A stretch of DNA of 64,000 bases from Gluconobacter cerinus. GTDB lineage: Bacteria; Pseudomonadota; Alphaproteobacteria; Acetobacterales; Acetobacteraceae. A program made the position numbers and the translations under genes. The stretch is taken from NCBI RefSeq assembly GCF_002723935.1, contig NZ_BEWM01000005.1:124001-188000 (forward strand), written 5' to 3'. The notes beneath the pieces were generated by a model. The model searched no databases. It was given only the letters and a program-made list of their open reading frames with translations, and was not told the origin of the DNA. Below are positions 25,518 through 35,320 of the stretch, in pieces; position 1 is the stretch's first letter; the number at the start of each line of letters is the position of its first letter.

Positions 25518-27656
25518 ATGGGTATGACTAAGATGCTTTCAAGTTCAGTGCGCCAGGCCCGCGAAGCAGACCCTACACTTCTCCGTCTCAAGCTTATTGG
25601 GCAAATGGAAGCGCGCACCCTGACGGGGGAGAGTGTTCTTCCTGTTGGGGGTAAAACGCGCGCGCTTCTGGCTATTCTGGCTCTGTCTGACAGAAAGCCC
25701 GTCCTTCGTTCCCGACTGGCTGAACTGCTATGGAGTCGTCGGCCAGAAGATATGGCGCGCGCTTCATTACGGCAGGAAATTCACCGTCTTTTGGACGCTC
25801 TGAGCCCTTTGGGCGTCGAGATCATAGATGTGCAGCGGCATTCTCTTATGCTGAAGCCTGCTCTGACGTCTGTGGACGCTGAACGTATCCTCACGGCCAG
25901 TGTCAGGACCATCGACAGTATCCCTGCGCCAGAGGAAGTGCTGCTTGGGGAGCTTAGCGGAATCGATGTTGCACTGGACGAGTGGCTCAGTCAGCAGCGT
26001 GCACGGCTCTCACATCATCTTCTCGGGCTCTACGAAGGCTGTCTGCGCGAGTTGACTGACCCAGAGCAGGTTGATGACGTTACGGATCGTCTTCTCAAGG
26101 TTGATGCCCTGAATGAGGCCGCATGGCGGGCCAAGATTCAAAGTGCTTTGCGTCGCGGTGAGCAGGCAAGGGCTGTTCTCCTGGCGGAGCAGGCCGTGCG
26201 AGCCTTTGGGCAGGAAGAGGGGCATGTGGCAGGCCCTGTTACCCAAGCGTTAATTTCCAGTGTTCTGAAGGCAGCAGGGCTCGAGCCGAGCATTGGGACT
26301 GCAGGTATTGCCGAGCTAGATGGCGCTTCTGTGCTATTTTCAGGCAACGACGATACTCTTGCTGTTCCTATAGGCGCGCAGCGTACAGATCCAATGCTGG
26401 CATTGCCGCTTCATCTTTCGCAGATGGCAGCCGGGCAATCCCGAAAGATTTCCCTGCTTGTATTGTCTCCGTTTGCTGCGGACGGTTTGAAAGATGCCGA
26501 GTTAAAGTGCGCGACCAGCTTGAGCGATCAGTTTGAACTCCTGTTCGTTCATGTCGATACTTTTGATATTGTGGCGAAGCCTGAAGGTTTCGTTCCAGAC
26601 CCGGCGAACCCTCTTGCATCCTATCGCGGCCTCGGCGCCGATTATGTCGTGACTGGCGCGGTTCGGGCCGGTGCTTCTGATAATGCTTTCCGGCTAATCC
26701 TGAAGGTTCTGGATGTTCGGGCTGGTGGATTTATCGTCTGGGGCACTTACTACGATCTGCCGGATCTGGACCCGATGTCAGTCAGCAACGGACTGATGGG
26801 GCCTGCAACGGCAATGCAGTGGGGCCTTCTCCTTGCGGAGGCACGCCGCACGGCGAACCGCGCAGACAGTGAACTCTCTGCTCTGGGTAAAGCGACCAGG
26901 GTTTTTATGTTGCTGTTGAAGCGGGACAATGCCCTGTTCCCGAGGATTAGTCAGCTTCTTGACGCTGCGGGGATCGAAGATCCGCGGGAAGGTACCGTGG
27001 CCGTGATGCAGGTACTCTACTGCCTGATCCGCTACGAAAATGACTGGAGTGCGGCGGGAACAGCATTGCTCGCGCGTGGTATCGAGTTTGCGCGCCTGTT
27101 GGTGAATCTCAAGCCGGATGCGCCTGGGATGGCCATTCTTTTGTCCACGCTGCTGATGCACGATCCGGCATCTGTGCCTCTGGCACGTTCCATCATGCGG
27201 ATGTGTGAGAAGTCTATGGCTGGGGCTTCAAGCATGCATAACATGCACGATGTGCTGCTATGCCGCGTCCTGTTGCATGTTCTGGATGGAAACCTGGCTG
27301 AGGCGGCCGCGGTAGCAGGAAAGCTGCGTCACAATCCGTATCATTCTCCACTTTCAACACTGATCAGACCGTTTTTCATGATGGTCATGATGTTGGGTGG
27401 AGAACGTCAGGACGTCATTGAAATGGGGCGTCTGATGGCTGGGCTGCACCCCAACTACTCGAGCACGCTGGTCTATTATCTGGCAGCTCTGGTGCTTGAA
27501 GGCGAAAGTGCTGAGGAAATCCAGCAGGTTCGACAGCATTTGCACCGTCTGGTTCCGGATCTGACAATTGAGAAGATTTTGAGTCGTTTTCCGTATCTGA
27601 GTGCGTCCAAAAAGGCGGAGCTGCGGCAGGCTTTCAGCTCAACAGGTCTTTTATAA
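25518..27656 (+). CDS. SARP-type transcriptional regulator (winged helix, BTAD and TolB-like domains)
   Basis: The protein of about 712 residues begins with an OmpR/SARP-like winged-helix region (about 20-105: LLRLKLIGQMEA, GGKTRALLAILAL, RSRLAELLWSRRPEDMARASLRQEIHRL). A bacterial transcriptional activation (BTAD, TPR-like) domain follows to about 250. A middle block (about 310-415) contains GADYVVTGAVRAG and IVWGTYYDLPD, which resembles the TolB-like/FlgO domain of adenylate-cyclase-type regulators. The rest is alpha-helical repeat. Such proteins activate transcription in response to unknown signals. The target is not evident. The start is ATG 25518 or the in-frame ATG at 25524. Confidence 0.7.
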   Translation: MGMTKMLSSSVRQAREADPTLLRLKLIGQMEARTLTGESVLPVGGKTRALLAILALSDRKPVLRSRLAELLWSRRPEDMARASLRQEIHRLLDALSPLGVEIIDVQRHSLMLKPALTSVDAERILTASVRTIDSIPAPEEVLLGELSGIDVALDEWLSQQRARLSHHLLGLYEGCLRELTDPEQVDDVTDRLLKVDALNEAAWRAKIQSALRRGEQARAVLLAEQAVRAFGQEEGHVAGPVTQALISSVLKAAGLEPSIGTAGIAELDGASVLFSGNDDTLAVPIGAQRTDPMLALPLHLSQMAAGQSRKISLLVLSPFAADGLKDAELKCATSLSDQFELLFVHVDTFDIVAKPEGFVPDPANPLASYRGLGADYVVTGAVRAGASDNAFRLILKVLDVRAGGFIVWGTYYDLPDLDPMSVSNGLMGPATAMQWGLLLAEARRTANRADSELSALGKATRVFMLLLKRDNALFPRISQLLDAAGIEDPREGTVAVMQVLYCLIRYENDWSAAGTALLARGIEFARLLVNLKPDAPGMAILLSTLLMHDPASVPLARSIMRMCEKSMAGASSMHNMHDVLLCRVLLHVLDGNLAEAAAVAGKLRHNPYHSPLSTLIRPFFMMVMMLGGERQDVIEMGRLMAGLHPNYSSTLVYYLAALVLEGESAEEIQQVRQHLHRLVPDLTIEKILSRFPYLSASKKAELRQAFSSTGLL

Positions 27657-27793
27657 AGCGCTCATGTGCAGGTAGGGCGCTTGGCCTTACCGGATGAGCG
27701 CGATATGAACACGGAATTGATGTTGCCCGGATTCAGGTTTCGCCAGTCTGTCTCCATGCCCGTGACGGCCCTGGCCCGGCCCGCAGGACCACC

Positions 27794-28312
27794 ATGATGT
27801 CTCGTATGCAGATGATTGTTTCCAGCTCTTCCCGCCGTTCAGCGCTTCGGACGGCCGTGGGCATTCTTGCCCTCGGTACAGTTGCTGCCTGTGGCGGCGC
27901 TCGCGATCCCAGCAGCCTTACTGCGCCCCGCAATCATCTGCTCGGCGTTGATCGTGGGGCAGAAGGTGGCGCTGACCAGCTCAAGGGCGGCGTTAATGCC
28001 TATCTGTGGCGTGGCGCGATCGATACGCTTTCGTTTATGCCGCTGGCTTCCGCCGACGCAGTCGGGGGTGTCATTCTGACGGACTGGTATCAGCCGCCAT
28101 CCAGCAAGGGCGAGCGCTTCAAGATTGCTGCGTATGTGCTTGACCGCCGTATGCGTTCTGACGCGCTTCGCGTGTCGGTATTCCGGCAGGTGTTTCAGGA
28201 CGGCGAATGGCAGGATACTCCGGTTTCAGCCACGACCACGTCTGACATTACGACCCGTATCCTGACCCGCGCCCGCCAGTTGCGTGCAGAAAACGGCGAA
28301 CAGGGTAACTGA
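27794..28312 (+). CDS. DUF3576 lipoprotein
   Basis: The 172-residue protein has an N-terminal signal with a lipobox (LGTVAAC, Cys at about 33). A DUF3576 domain follows: [17 protein letters not shown], then [12 protein letters not shown] and a conserved C-terminal helix. It is a predicted lipoprotein of unknown function. Directly upstream of leuS-lptE-holA is its usual alphaproteobacterial location, which suggests a role in the cell envelope beside LptE. The stop is seven bases before the leuS start. ATG at 27794 is used. Confidence 0.88.
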   Translation: MMSRMQMIVSSSSRRSALRTAVGILALGTVAACGGARDPSSLTAPRNHLLGVDRGAEGGADQLKGGVNAYLWRGAIDTLSFMPLASADAVGGVILTDWYQPPSSKGERFKIAAYVLDRRMRSDALRVSVFRQVFQDGEWQDTPVSATTTSDITTRILTRARQLRAENGEQGN

Positions 28313-28319
28313 GTTAGAC

Positions 28320-30917
28320 ATGAGCGACACGACACATACGGCTTTCGATTTTCAGTCCCGGGAGCCGTTCTGGCAGGCAGAGTGGAAACAGCGGAATGTA
28401 TTTGCTGTTCCAGATGTGCCTCCGGCTGATCGGCCAAAGTATTACGTTCTGGAGATGTTTCCGTACCCCTCCGGCCAGCTGCATGTTGGCCATGTGCGGA
28501 ATTATACGCTTGGAGACGTCGTAGCCCGTTATAAGCGCGCACGAGGGTTTTCGGTGCTTCATCCCATGGGATGGGATGCTTTTGGACTGCCCGCTGAGAA
28601 TGCAGCGCGGGAACGTAATGTGCATCCTGGCAAGTGGACGATGGAAAACATCGCCACAATGCGCGGCACGCTGCAACGTCTCGGCTTTTCCTTGGACTGG
28701 GACCGCGAAATCGCGACCTGTCTTCCGGAATATTATGGCAAGCAGCAGAAACTGTTTCTGGACATGCTCGCCGGTGGTCTGGTTGAGCGCCGGGATTCGT
28801 CTGTAAACTGGGACCCGGTCGATGAGACGGTTCTGGCCAATGAGCAGGTTGTCGAGGGACGCGGATGGCGGTCCGGAGCGCTGATTGAGAAAAAAGTTCT
28901 TTCTCAGTGGTTTCTGAAAATCACCAAATTTGCTCAGCCGCTGCTTGATACGCTGGGGCAGCTGGATCGCTGGCCGGAACGCGTGCGGACGATGCAGGAA
29001 CGCTGGATTGGGCGTTCAGAGGGCGCGCGTGTCCGTTTTGCTCTTCATAGCCCGCCGTCGGGCTTCGACATTGAGCTGGATGGTATCGAAGTCTTCACGA
29101 CCCGGCCGGATACGCTGTTCGGATTGAGCTTCGTTGGTATTGCCGCGGATCATCCGCTGGCAGCCAAGGTCGCGCGGACCAATCCTGCTGCGGCTGAATT
29201 TATTGAAGAATGCCGTCGTCTTGGAACATCCGAAGAGGTGATTGAGGCTGCTGAAAAGCGTGGCTTCGATACGGGTCTTCGCGTCAGCAATCCTTTGAAT
29301 CCAGATCAGACGGCGCCTGTCTGGATCGCCAATTTCGTGTTGATGGATTATGGCACGGGGGCGGTCTTTGGGTGCCCGTGTGGCGACCAGCGTGATCTTG
29401 ATTTTGCTCACAAGTATGATCTCGCCGTGCCGCAGGTTCTGCTGCCCGATGGTGAAGATGCTGAGACATTCCGCATTGGCCGGAAGGCTGTCTCGGGCGA
29501 AGCCACGCTCTACAATTCGGGATTCCTTGACGGTCTGGCTGTTGCAGTCGCCAAAAAAACAGTCATCGAGCGTCTTGAAGGCATGGGCGTTGGGCATGGC
29601 GTCGTAAACTGGCGTCTGCGGGACTGGGGAATTTCCCGTCAGCGCTACTGGGGCTGCCCGATTCCCATTATTCACTGTGAGAAGTGTGGTGCAGTTCCGG
29701 TTCCGGATGATCAGCTGCCAGTCGTCCTGCCAGAAGATGTGACATTTGATCGGCCGGGCAACCCGTTGGATCATCATCCGACCTGGAAGCACGTTTCCTG
29801 CCCAAGCTGCGGGTCTGCCGCCACGCGTGAAACAGACACGTTCGACACGTTTGTGGACAGTTCCTGGTACTTCGCCCGCTTTACCAGCCCGCACGCGCCG
29901 ACGCCGACCGTACCGGCTGCGGCTGATGGCTGGCTGCCCGTCGATCAGTATATTGGCGGCATTGAACATGCGATCCTCCATCTGCTCTATGCGCGCTTCT
30001 TTACCCGCGCCATGCATGAGACGGGGCACTTGGGTCTGGATGAGCCGTTTGACGGCCTCTTCACTCAGGGTATGGTCACGCACGAAAGCTACAAGGACGG
30101 GGCAAACTGGCTCTATCCGGAAGAAGTCGAGCGTCGCGGTGATGTGGTTGTCCGACGTGACACGGGAACGCCCATTCAGGTCGGACGCTCTGAAAAAATG
30201 TCCAAGTCCAAGCGCAATACGGTTTCTCCGGTAGAGATTATTGAGCGTTTTGGTGCTGATACGGCGCGGTGGTTTGTTCTGTCTGACAGTCCTCCAGAGC
30301 GTGACATGGAGTGGACAGCGTCCGGCGTAGCTGCTGCGGCCCGGTTTGGGCAGCGCCTGCATCGTCTGGTTTCCGCTGTGGCTGCGGCTGATCCGATTGA
30401 CAGTGCGCATGGCTCGGCTGGAGATGATCTGCGCCGTGCTACGCATCGTGCGATTGCAGCCGTCACAGAGGCTTTGGAAGCGTTCACGCCGAACGTCGCA
30501 GTGGCTCGATTGCATGAGCTGACCTCCGCTCTGGCAGAGGTGCAGGGCAAAGAGGGGGGTGGTTTCGCTGCTGCACGACGGGAGGCTGCCTCCGCGCTGT
30601 GCCTGCTGTCTGCACCAATGATGCCGCATCTTGCTGAAGACATGATGGCGGTTCTCGAACCTGGTGGTGAACTCGTTGTGGATCGGGCATGGCCCGAGGC
30701 GCAGGATGAGTGGCTTGCAGTTCAGAGCGTCACGATTGGTGTGCAGGTGCTTGGAAAGCTTCGTGGAACAATCCAGGTGCCACCAGATGCGCCGAAGGAT
30801 GACGTTCTCGCTGCGGCGAAGGCTGAGCCTAATGTTGCCCGGGCCCTTGAGGGCAAACGTCTGGTGAAGGAAATCCACGTTCCCAACCGGATCGTCAATT
30901 TTGTGGTAGCAGGCTGA
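28320..30917 (+). CDS. leuS: Leucyl-tRNA synthetase
   Basis: LeuS charges tRNA-Leu. The protein of about 865 residues has the class I signature as HVGH in [14 protein letters not shown] and the KMSKS loop as [10 protein letters not shown]. The CP1 editing domain shows [10 protein letters not shown], and the zinc-binding segment has Cys pairs (HCEKCG.., SCPSCG). The C-terminal anticodon-binding domain is complete. ATG at 28320 starts [11 protein letters not shown]; the frame extends 12 codons upstream into the DUF3576 gene and is rejected. lptE follows two bases after the stop, so the genes form an operon. The long antisense frame inside is not a gene. Confidence 0.97.
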   Translation: MSDTTHTAFDFQSREPFWQAEWKQRNVFAVPDVPPADRPKYYVLEMFPYPSGQLHVGHVRNYTLGDVVARYKRARGFSVLHPMGWDAFGLPAENAARERNVHPGKWTMENIATMRGTLQRLGFSLDWDREIATCLPEYYGKQQKLFLDMLAGGLVERRDSSVNWDPVDETVLANEQVVEGRGWRSGALIEKKVLSQWFLKITKFAQPLLDTLGQLDRWPERVRTMQERWIGRSEGARVRFALHSPPSGFDIELDGIEVFTTRPDTLFGLSFVGIAADHPLAAKVARTNPAAAEFIEECRRLGTSEEVIEAAEKRGFDTGLRVSNPLNPDQTAPVWIANFVLMDYGTGAVFGCPCGDQRDLDFAHKYDLAVPQVLLPDGEDAETFRIGRKAVSGEATLYNSGFLDGLAVAVAKKTVIERLEGMGVGHGVVNWRLRDWGISRQRYWGCPIPIIHCEKCGAVPVPDDQLPVVLPEDVTFDRPGNPLDHHPTWKHVSCPSCGSAATRETDTFDTFVDSSWYFARFTSPHAPTPTVPAAADGWLPVDQYIGGIEHAILHLLYARFFTRAMHETGHLGLDEPFDGLFTQGMVTHESYKDGANWLYPEEVERRGDVVVRRDTGTPIQVGRSEKMSKSKRNTVSPVEIIERFGADTARWFVLSDSPPERDMEWTASGVAAAARFGQRLHRLVSAVAAADPIDSAHGSAGDDLRRATHRAIAAVTEALEAFTPNVAVARLHELTSALAEVQGKEGGGFAAARREAASALCLLSAPMMPHLAEDMMAVLEPGGELVVDRAWPEAQDEWLAVQSVTIGVQVLGKLRGTIQVPPDAPKDDVLAAAKAEPNVARALEGKRLVKEIHVPNRIVNFVVAG

Positions 30918-30919
30918 TC

Positions 30920-31576
30920 GTGAAACGTCGCAGTTCCCTGACCCTTTCTGCGTTCCTTCTGCTGGGAGGGTGTGGTTTCACCCCTCTCTACGGCAAGATG
31001 GATACGAAAACCGATATTTCGGCTGAACTCGCACAGGTTTACGTCGCGAATATTCCGGGAAGATATGGTCAGGAACTGCGACTGGCCTTGCAAAAAAATC
31101 TTGCAGGTGCCGGTCCTGAAAATCCTCAGCATTATATGCTGCGGGTCAATTCCGGTGCCAACAGTGAAGCCATTGATATTCACCAGGACAATACAGCGGG
31201 GCGTATCCGTGTTTCTGGTTCAGCGCACTGGCAGTTGTTTACGGTGGAACAGTCTCCCCAGTTAATCACGCAGGGAGATGCGACAACGCTTGACGGTTAT
31301 AGTGGCAGCTTTGAACAGTATTTTGCTCAGACGCTGAATGACGAAACGACCAAGGGACGTGTTGCGGATACCTTGGCTCAAAGTCTCACACAGCAGCTCG
31401 CCGTCTGGTTCCGCTCCCATAACATGCCGTCCAATGCGGCACCTGTTGATATGCCGAGGTATATCAACACGGACAGAATGCCGTCCGATAACGGGTCTGC
31501 GACGGATCGCGTTGGCGTGGATGGCTTCCCGGCCTCCGCGACGGGACGTCTCTCTCAAGGCACCACAAGCAATTAA
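30920..31576 (+). CDS. lptE: LPS assembly lipoprotein LptE
   Basis: LptE plugs the LptD barrel and helps insert lipopolysaccharide into the outer membrane. The 218-residue protein has a lipoprotein signal (LTLSAFLLLGGCGFTPLYG), with the lipobox Cys followed by the GFTPLYG motif typical of LptE. A beta-rich domain follows, with RYGQELRLALQKNL and the YSGSFEQYFAQ segment. The C-terminal tail (about 170-218) is low-complexity and longer than usual. The start is GTG at 30920, two bases after leuS. The stop overlaps the holA start (TAATG). Confidence 0.88.
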   Translation: MKRRSSLTLSAFLLLGGCGFTPLYGKMDTKTDISAELAQVYVANIPGRYGQELRLALQKNLAGAGPENPQHYMLRVNSGANSEAIDIHQDNTAGRIRVSGSAHWQLFTVEQSPQLITQGDATTLDGYSGSFEQYFAQTLNDETTKGRVADTLAQSLTQQLAVWFRSHNMPSNAAPVDMPRYINTDRMPSDNGSATDRVGVDGFPASATGRLSQGTTSN

Positions 31577-32577
31577 TGAAAATTGAGGCCCGTAACATTG
31601 GCCGTGCCCTGTCCGATGCCGGAACATGGCGCGCCATTCTTCTTCACGGCGAAGACACGGGGCTAATACGGGAAAGAGCGGCTCAGGCCGTGCGGCTCGT
31701 TGCAGAGACGCTGGACGATCCATTCCGCGTCTCCCAACTCGATCGCGAGACGCATGATCGTCTTGAGGAAGAGGGGACTGCCCTTTCGTTGATCGGTGGT
31801 CGGCGTGTTGTGTGGGTTCGCAGTAGCACAGACGCCCTGACCCCCATGCTGACGCGTGCTCTGGAAGTCTCGACAGACACGTTGATTGTGATTGAGGCAC
31901 CCGGTCTTACGTCACGATCCACGCTGCGTGCTTTCGCCGAGCGGCACAAAGAAATGGCATCGATTGCCTGTTATCCTGAGGAGGGGCGGGCGTTATCCCA
32001 GACGGTGACGGATGCTTTGTCCCAGGCCGCAGTTTCCATTGATCGGGATGCTTTGACTTGGCTTATGGGACGGCTGGGGGCAGATCGAAGCGGTGTTCGC
32101 GGTGAGATCGAGAAGCTTGTTCTCTATGCAGGGCCAAACGGTCGGCTTGATCTTGATGCTGTTCAGGACTGCGTGGGTGATGCGGGAGGGAGTTCTCTGG
32201 AAGATGCGGTCTTCGCCGCGTTGTCCGGCCATCGGGCAGAGGCAGATCAGGCTCTGGAGCGCGCTTTGGCCGATGGGGCTAATCCCGTAGCGGTTGCGCG
32301 TGCAGTATTAAGCGTGCTGACGCGGCTTCAGAAAGTGGCACTTGCAGTTAAGGCTGGCCAAGGCCGCGCAGAAGCCATGAAAGCGCTCAAGCCGCCAATC
32401 TTCTTTAAACGGACTGCTGCGTTTAATCAGGCTCTGGACCGTTGGTCTGTCGCGGCACTGAGCCGGGCTGCACGCGAAACGCAAGCTTTTGAGCTGGCCT
32501 GCAAGCAGAGTGGTGCACCTGATCTGGCACTTTGCCGACGTCATATCTCGGCGCTGTGTGGCATCTGGAAAGTCTGA
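31576..32577 (+). CDS. holA: DNA polymerase III delta subunit
   Basis: HolA is the wrench of the clamp loader that opens the beta sliding clamp. The 333-residue protein has the right length and pattern: AILLHGEDTGLIRERA near the N terminus, LIVIEAPGLTSRSTLRAFAE, then WLMGRLGADRSGVRGEIEKLVLYAG and the C-terminal helical collar domain. ATG at 31576 overlaps the lptE stop. The leuS-lptE-holA order is a conserved proteobacterial arrangement. A strong bidirectional terminator follows at 32628-32656. Confidence 0.93.
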   Translation: MKIEARNIGRALSDAGTWRAILLHGEDTGLIRERAAQAVRLVAETLDDPFRVSQLDRETHDRLEEEGTALSLIGGRRVVWVRSSTDALTPMLTRALEVSTDTLIVIEAPGLTSRSTLRAFAERHKEMASIACYPEEGRALSQTVTDALSQAAVSIDRDALTWLMGRLGADRSGVRGEIEKLVLYAGPNGRLDLDAVQDCVGDAGGSSLEDAVFAALSGHRAEADQALERALADGANPVAVARAVLSVLTRLQKVALAVKAGQGRAEAMKALKPPIFFKRTAAFNQALDRWSVAALSRAARETQAFELACKQSGAPDLALCRRHISALCGIWKV

Positions 32578-32627
32578 GTTTCAAGCGTCTGCATCAAGTG
32601 GATGGGTTGTTAGTATTGTAGATATGG

Positions 32628-32656
32628 AAAACGGCGGAGTTGAGCTCCGCCGTTTT
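32628..32656. terminator. Bidirectional terminator between holA and the TonB receptor gene
   Basis: A perfect 12-bp stem (AAAACGGCGGAG at 32628-32639 with 32645-32656) with a 5-nt loop ends in T4 on either strand. Confidence 0.9.
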
Positions 32657-32666
32657 GCGTTCCGGC

Positions 32667-35147
32667 TTAGAAGCGCGCAGACACATCCAGATAATAATAG
32701 CCGCCAGCAATACCGAGCTGGTTGGTGCTCATGTAATACTTGGGCGCACCAAGATAGCGGTTTTCCTTTGGCACGACGGAGGGGTACGCAGCGAAGATGT
32801 TGTTGCCGCCAATCGTCGCACTCCAGCGCGTGTTGATGTTGTAGGTTACAGACGCATTGGTGGTCCATTTAGGTGCGTTCTGGAACTCACGATAGTTCGT
32901 TGTCGAGAACGCGTTCGGGCCAGTGTAATAGGTCAGGTTTGATGTCGTCTGGCCATAGCGGATTTCGTGAACTGCAACGGCCCACGTATTGTTGGGGGAG
33001 TGCCAGCGACCGCCAAAGATGATCTTGGAGCGCGGGTAGGCTGTCGTCAGATAGGCGAGAGTAGGGATGGTCAGCAGGTTTGCACCGCTGGTGGTCGTAC
33101 CCTGATGGCGCAGGCGCGTCCGGTTCAGGTTGATGGCAACGTCCCAGTCCACATGACCGAAGCGGCCGAACTCGCTTGGGTAAGTTGCATTGATGTCCAG
33201 GCCCTGTGTGCGGGTCGTGGCGACGTTCGCGAACCAGTAAGCTGACAACTGGCCAGCACCCCAGTTTTCGGAACCTGACGGCAGTGGGAAACCGTTTGCG
33301 TAGAGGGCCTTATACGCCTGTGAACCGTAGATCGTTCCGCCTGGCTGGATACGATCACGCAGATCAATTTGATAGGCGTCGACCGTGACGTGAAGCTTAC
33401 GGATCGGCTCAACGATGATGCCGCCTTCGACGCTAGTGGCCTGCTCCGGCTTCATCTGTGAAGCGCCGTTGGCCAATGCACCAGTGGAGTTGGCTGCAAT
33501 CAGGCCGCGAGCTGCTGTTGGGGAGACGGCAAGCGCGGAGTAATGCTGCTGGGCCAGTGTCGGGGCATGGAAGCCACTGCTGAATGTTCCGCGAACAGCA
33601 AACCGCGGGCTGAAGTCGTAGCGTGTGGAGACTTTGCCGGTTTTGGCGTTTCCAACATCTGTATAGTGCTCGACGCGGCCTGCCAGATCGACCTGCCAGT
33701 TCTTCATCAAGTGTGTAGAAATATCGACGTATCCAGACGCGACATCACGGGACCAGTTGCCTGCATTGTAAGTTGTCGTGCCGGGGATGCCGTCAGCGCC
33801 TGTGCCCGCAATGCTGTCTGCGGAGCCGGTGCCCATGGAATAGGATTCATAGCGATACGCTGCGCCACCGGCGACGTTGATGCTGTGAGGCCAGAAAGAG
33901 AAGTTGAACTTCCGGGACAGATCGAAACTGCTCGTCCACTGGGAGTTGTTATATCCCTGCGCATTGTAAAAGTTCGTAGGTGTCCGGCCGTCGGCTTTGT
34001 AAACGGCGCTGTTAATCGTGCTGAGCGCATCAAACCGATCAAAGTCACGGCCATACACTGTGGAAAGATCCCAGTGCCAGCCAGCCAGCATACCCTTGAA
34101 ACCAGCTGTCAGTTCGTAATCGTTTTCTTCCAGCCCAAGGATCGGCGAATAGCCATACGGGTATTTTGCGGCGTATCCGGGATAGGCGCTCAGGGTCGAG
34201 GGCAAGCGATAGTTCTGGTAGGATTCCGCATGCCGATGGGCATAGGTTGCACTGGCATAGGCCTGAACAGTCTCGGTGATGTCGTAACCTGCAGTGATGG
34301 CGACGCTCTCACGTGTCTGTTCGGGCTGGCTCAGCACCTGGTTGGTATACTGGTTGGTACGATTGTCTTTACCGGACCGGAACGCGTGGTCCTGATGCAC
34401 AAAATCGCCACCGATATGCACATAGCCACGGTTATTCAGATTGAATCCGCCATCCAGATACACACCCTGCTGGAAGCCATCTCCCTCGCTGGTGATGCCG
34501 GTGTTGGAGCGCATGCTCAGTCCGTGGTCCTGCTTCTTGGTGATGATGTTCACCACGCCAGCGATCGCGTCCGAACCGTACTGGGCTGATGCGCCGTCAC
34601 GCAGAACTTCAATGTGATCGATCATGGACATGGGCAGCATGTCGATATCAACCGGGGTTGCGCCCTGAGACGGCCCCGGATCGGCATAAATATTGGCCGT
34701 CGTATGACGACGCTTGCCATCCACGAGCACAAGGGTTTCGTTCGGGTTCAGGCCACGCAGGGCGATGGTGTCCGTGAGGGCGCCAGCGTCGAAGCCTGCT
34801 GTCGGGACCGTCAGCGACGGCAGCAGGAGGGAGAGGGCATCGCGAAGGGTTGGCTGGCCCGTTGACGTGATCTGGCGGCTTGAAACAACATCGATCGGAG
34901 AAATCGAATCCCGTGCTTTCTTGCCGAACTCACGCGTTCCCGTGACGATCACAGCATCAGTGCCGCCAGAGACGTCCTTGGCGTGTGCGGGAGCGGCATT
35001 GCGGACTGCCTGGCTCTTGGCTTTTTTGTGATGGGTGTCCGCTGTCGGGACGGCTGCGCATAGTCCTGCAACCGGCATCATGAGGGAGGAGCCAAGAAGT
35101 GTGGTACCAAGGAGTCCCAGATGTCGGGAAGAAAAGCGTACAGCCAC
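32667..35147 (-). CDS. TonB-dependent outer-membrane receptor
   Basis: The 826-residue protein is a TonB-dependent receptor that should import a large substrate through the outer membrane using TonB energy. It has a signal-like N terminus and a plug domain with TGTREFGKKARDSISPIDVV, then LRDALSLLLPSLTV, ALRGLNPNETLVLVDGKRRH, and IDHIEVLRDGASAQYGSDAIAGVVNI. A large beta barrel ends in a C-terminal Phe (VSARF). The plug resembles receptors for carbohydrates or unknown compounds rather than classical siderophore receptors. The start is GTG at 35147-35145. It is divergent from the Yellow/MRJP-like gene with 173 bases between. Confidence 0.93.
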   Translation of the reverse strand: MAVRFSSRHLGLLGTTLLGSSLMMPVAGLCAAVPTADTHHKKAKSQAVRNAAPAHAKDVSGGTDAVIVTGTREFGKKARDSISPIDVVSSRQITSTGQPTLRDALSLLLPSLTVPTAGFDAGALTDTIALRGLNPNETLVLVDGKRRHTTANIYADPGPSQGATPVDIDMLPMSMIDHIEVLRDGASAQYGSDAIAGVVNIITKKQDHGLSMRSNTGITSEGDGFQQGVYLDGGFNLNNRGYVHIGGDFVHQDHAFRSGKDNRTNQYTNQVLSQPEQTRESVAITAGYDITETVQAYASATYAHRHAESYQNYRLPSTLSAYPGYAAKYPYGYSPILGLEENDYELTAGFKGMLAGWHWDLSTVYGRDFDRFDALSTINSAVYKADGRTPTNFYNAQGYNNSQWTSSFDLSRKFNFSFWPHSINVAGGAAYRYESYSMGTGSADSIAGTGADGIPGTTTYNAGNWSRDVASGYVDISTHLMKNWQVDLAGRVEHYTDVGNAKTGKVSTRYDFSPRFAVRGTFSSGFHAPTLAQQHYSALAVSPTAARGLIAANSTGALANGASQMKPEQATSVEGGIIVEPIRKLHVTVDAYQIDLRDRIQPGGTIYGSQAYKALYANGFPLPSGSENWGAGQLSAYWFANVATTRTQGLDINATYPSEFGRFGHVDWDVAINLNRTRLRHQGTTTSGANLLTIPTLAYLTTAYPRSKIIFGGRWHSPNNTWAVAVHEIRYGQTTSNLTYYTGPNAFSTTNYREFQNAPKWTTNASVTYNINTRWSATIGGNNIFAAYPSVVPKENRYLGAPKYYMSTNQLGIAGGYYYLDVSARF

Positions 35148-35320
35148 GATTTAACGATCTCACGAGAGTGTATTGATAATTCGACAATCTGATGTCGTGT
35201 ATCGTTTTGGTCAACGCAATTTCTTGCAGTTTGATAACATTCCCGAAAATTGTGTCCTGGTGTTGCTTCATTCCCTCAGTTGAGGCGTTGCTCTTTGACT
35301 GACCACTTGGAGCTTGAACA

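Noticed and set aside
29016-30878. 620-codon frame on the minus strand inside leuS
   Set aside because: It lies wholly antisense to a clear leucyl-tRNA synthetase. Its protein is low in hydrophobic order and rich in Arg, His and Cys, as frame shadows in GC-rich DNA are.
33543-34589. 348-codon plus-strand frame inside the TonB receptor gene
   Set aside because: It is antisense to a receptor with complete plug and barrel motifs. The peptide is rich in Cys and Val with no domain.
35148-35320. Cobalamin or other riboswitch before the TonB receptor gene
   Set aside because: No B12-box-like sequence or conserved aptamer core was seen. The gap is short and shared by two divergent promoters.
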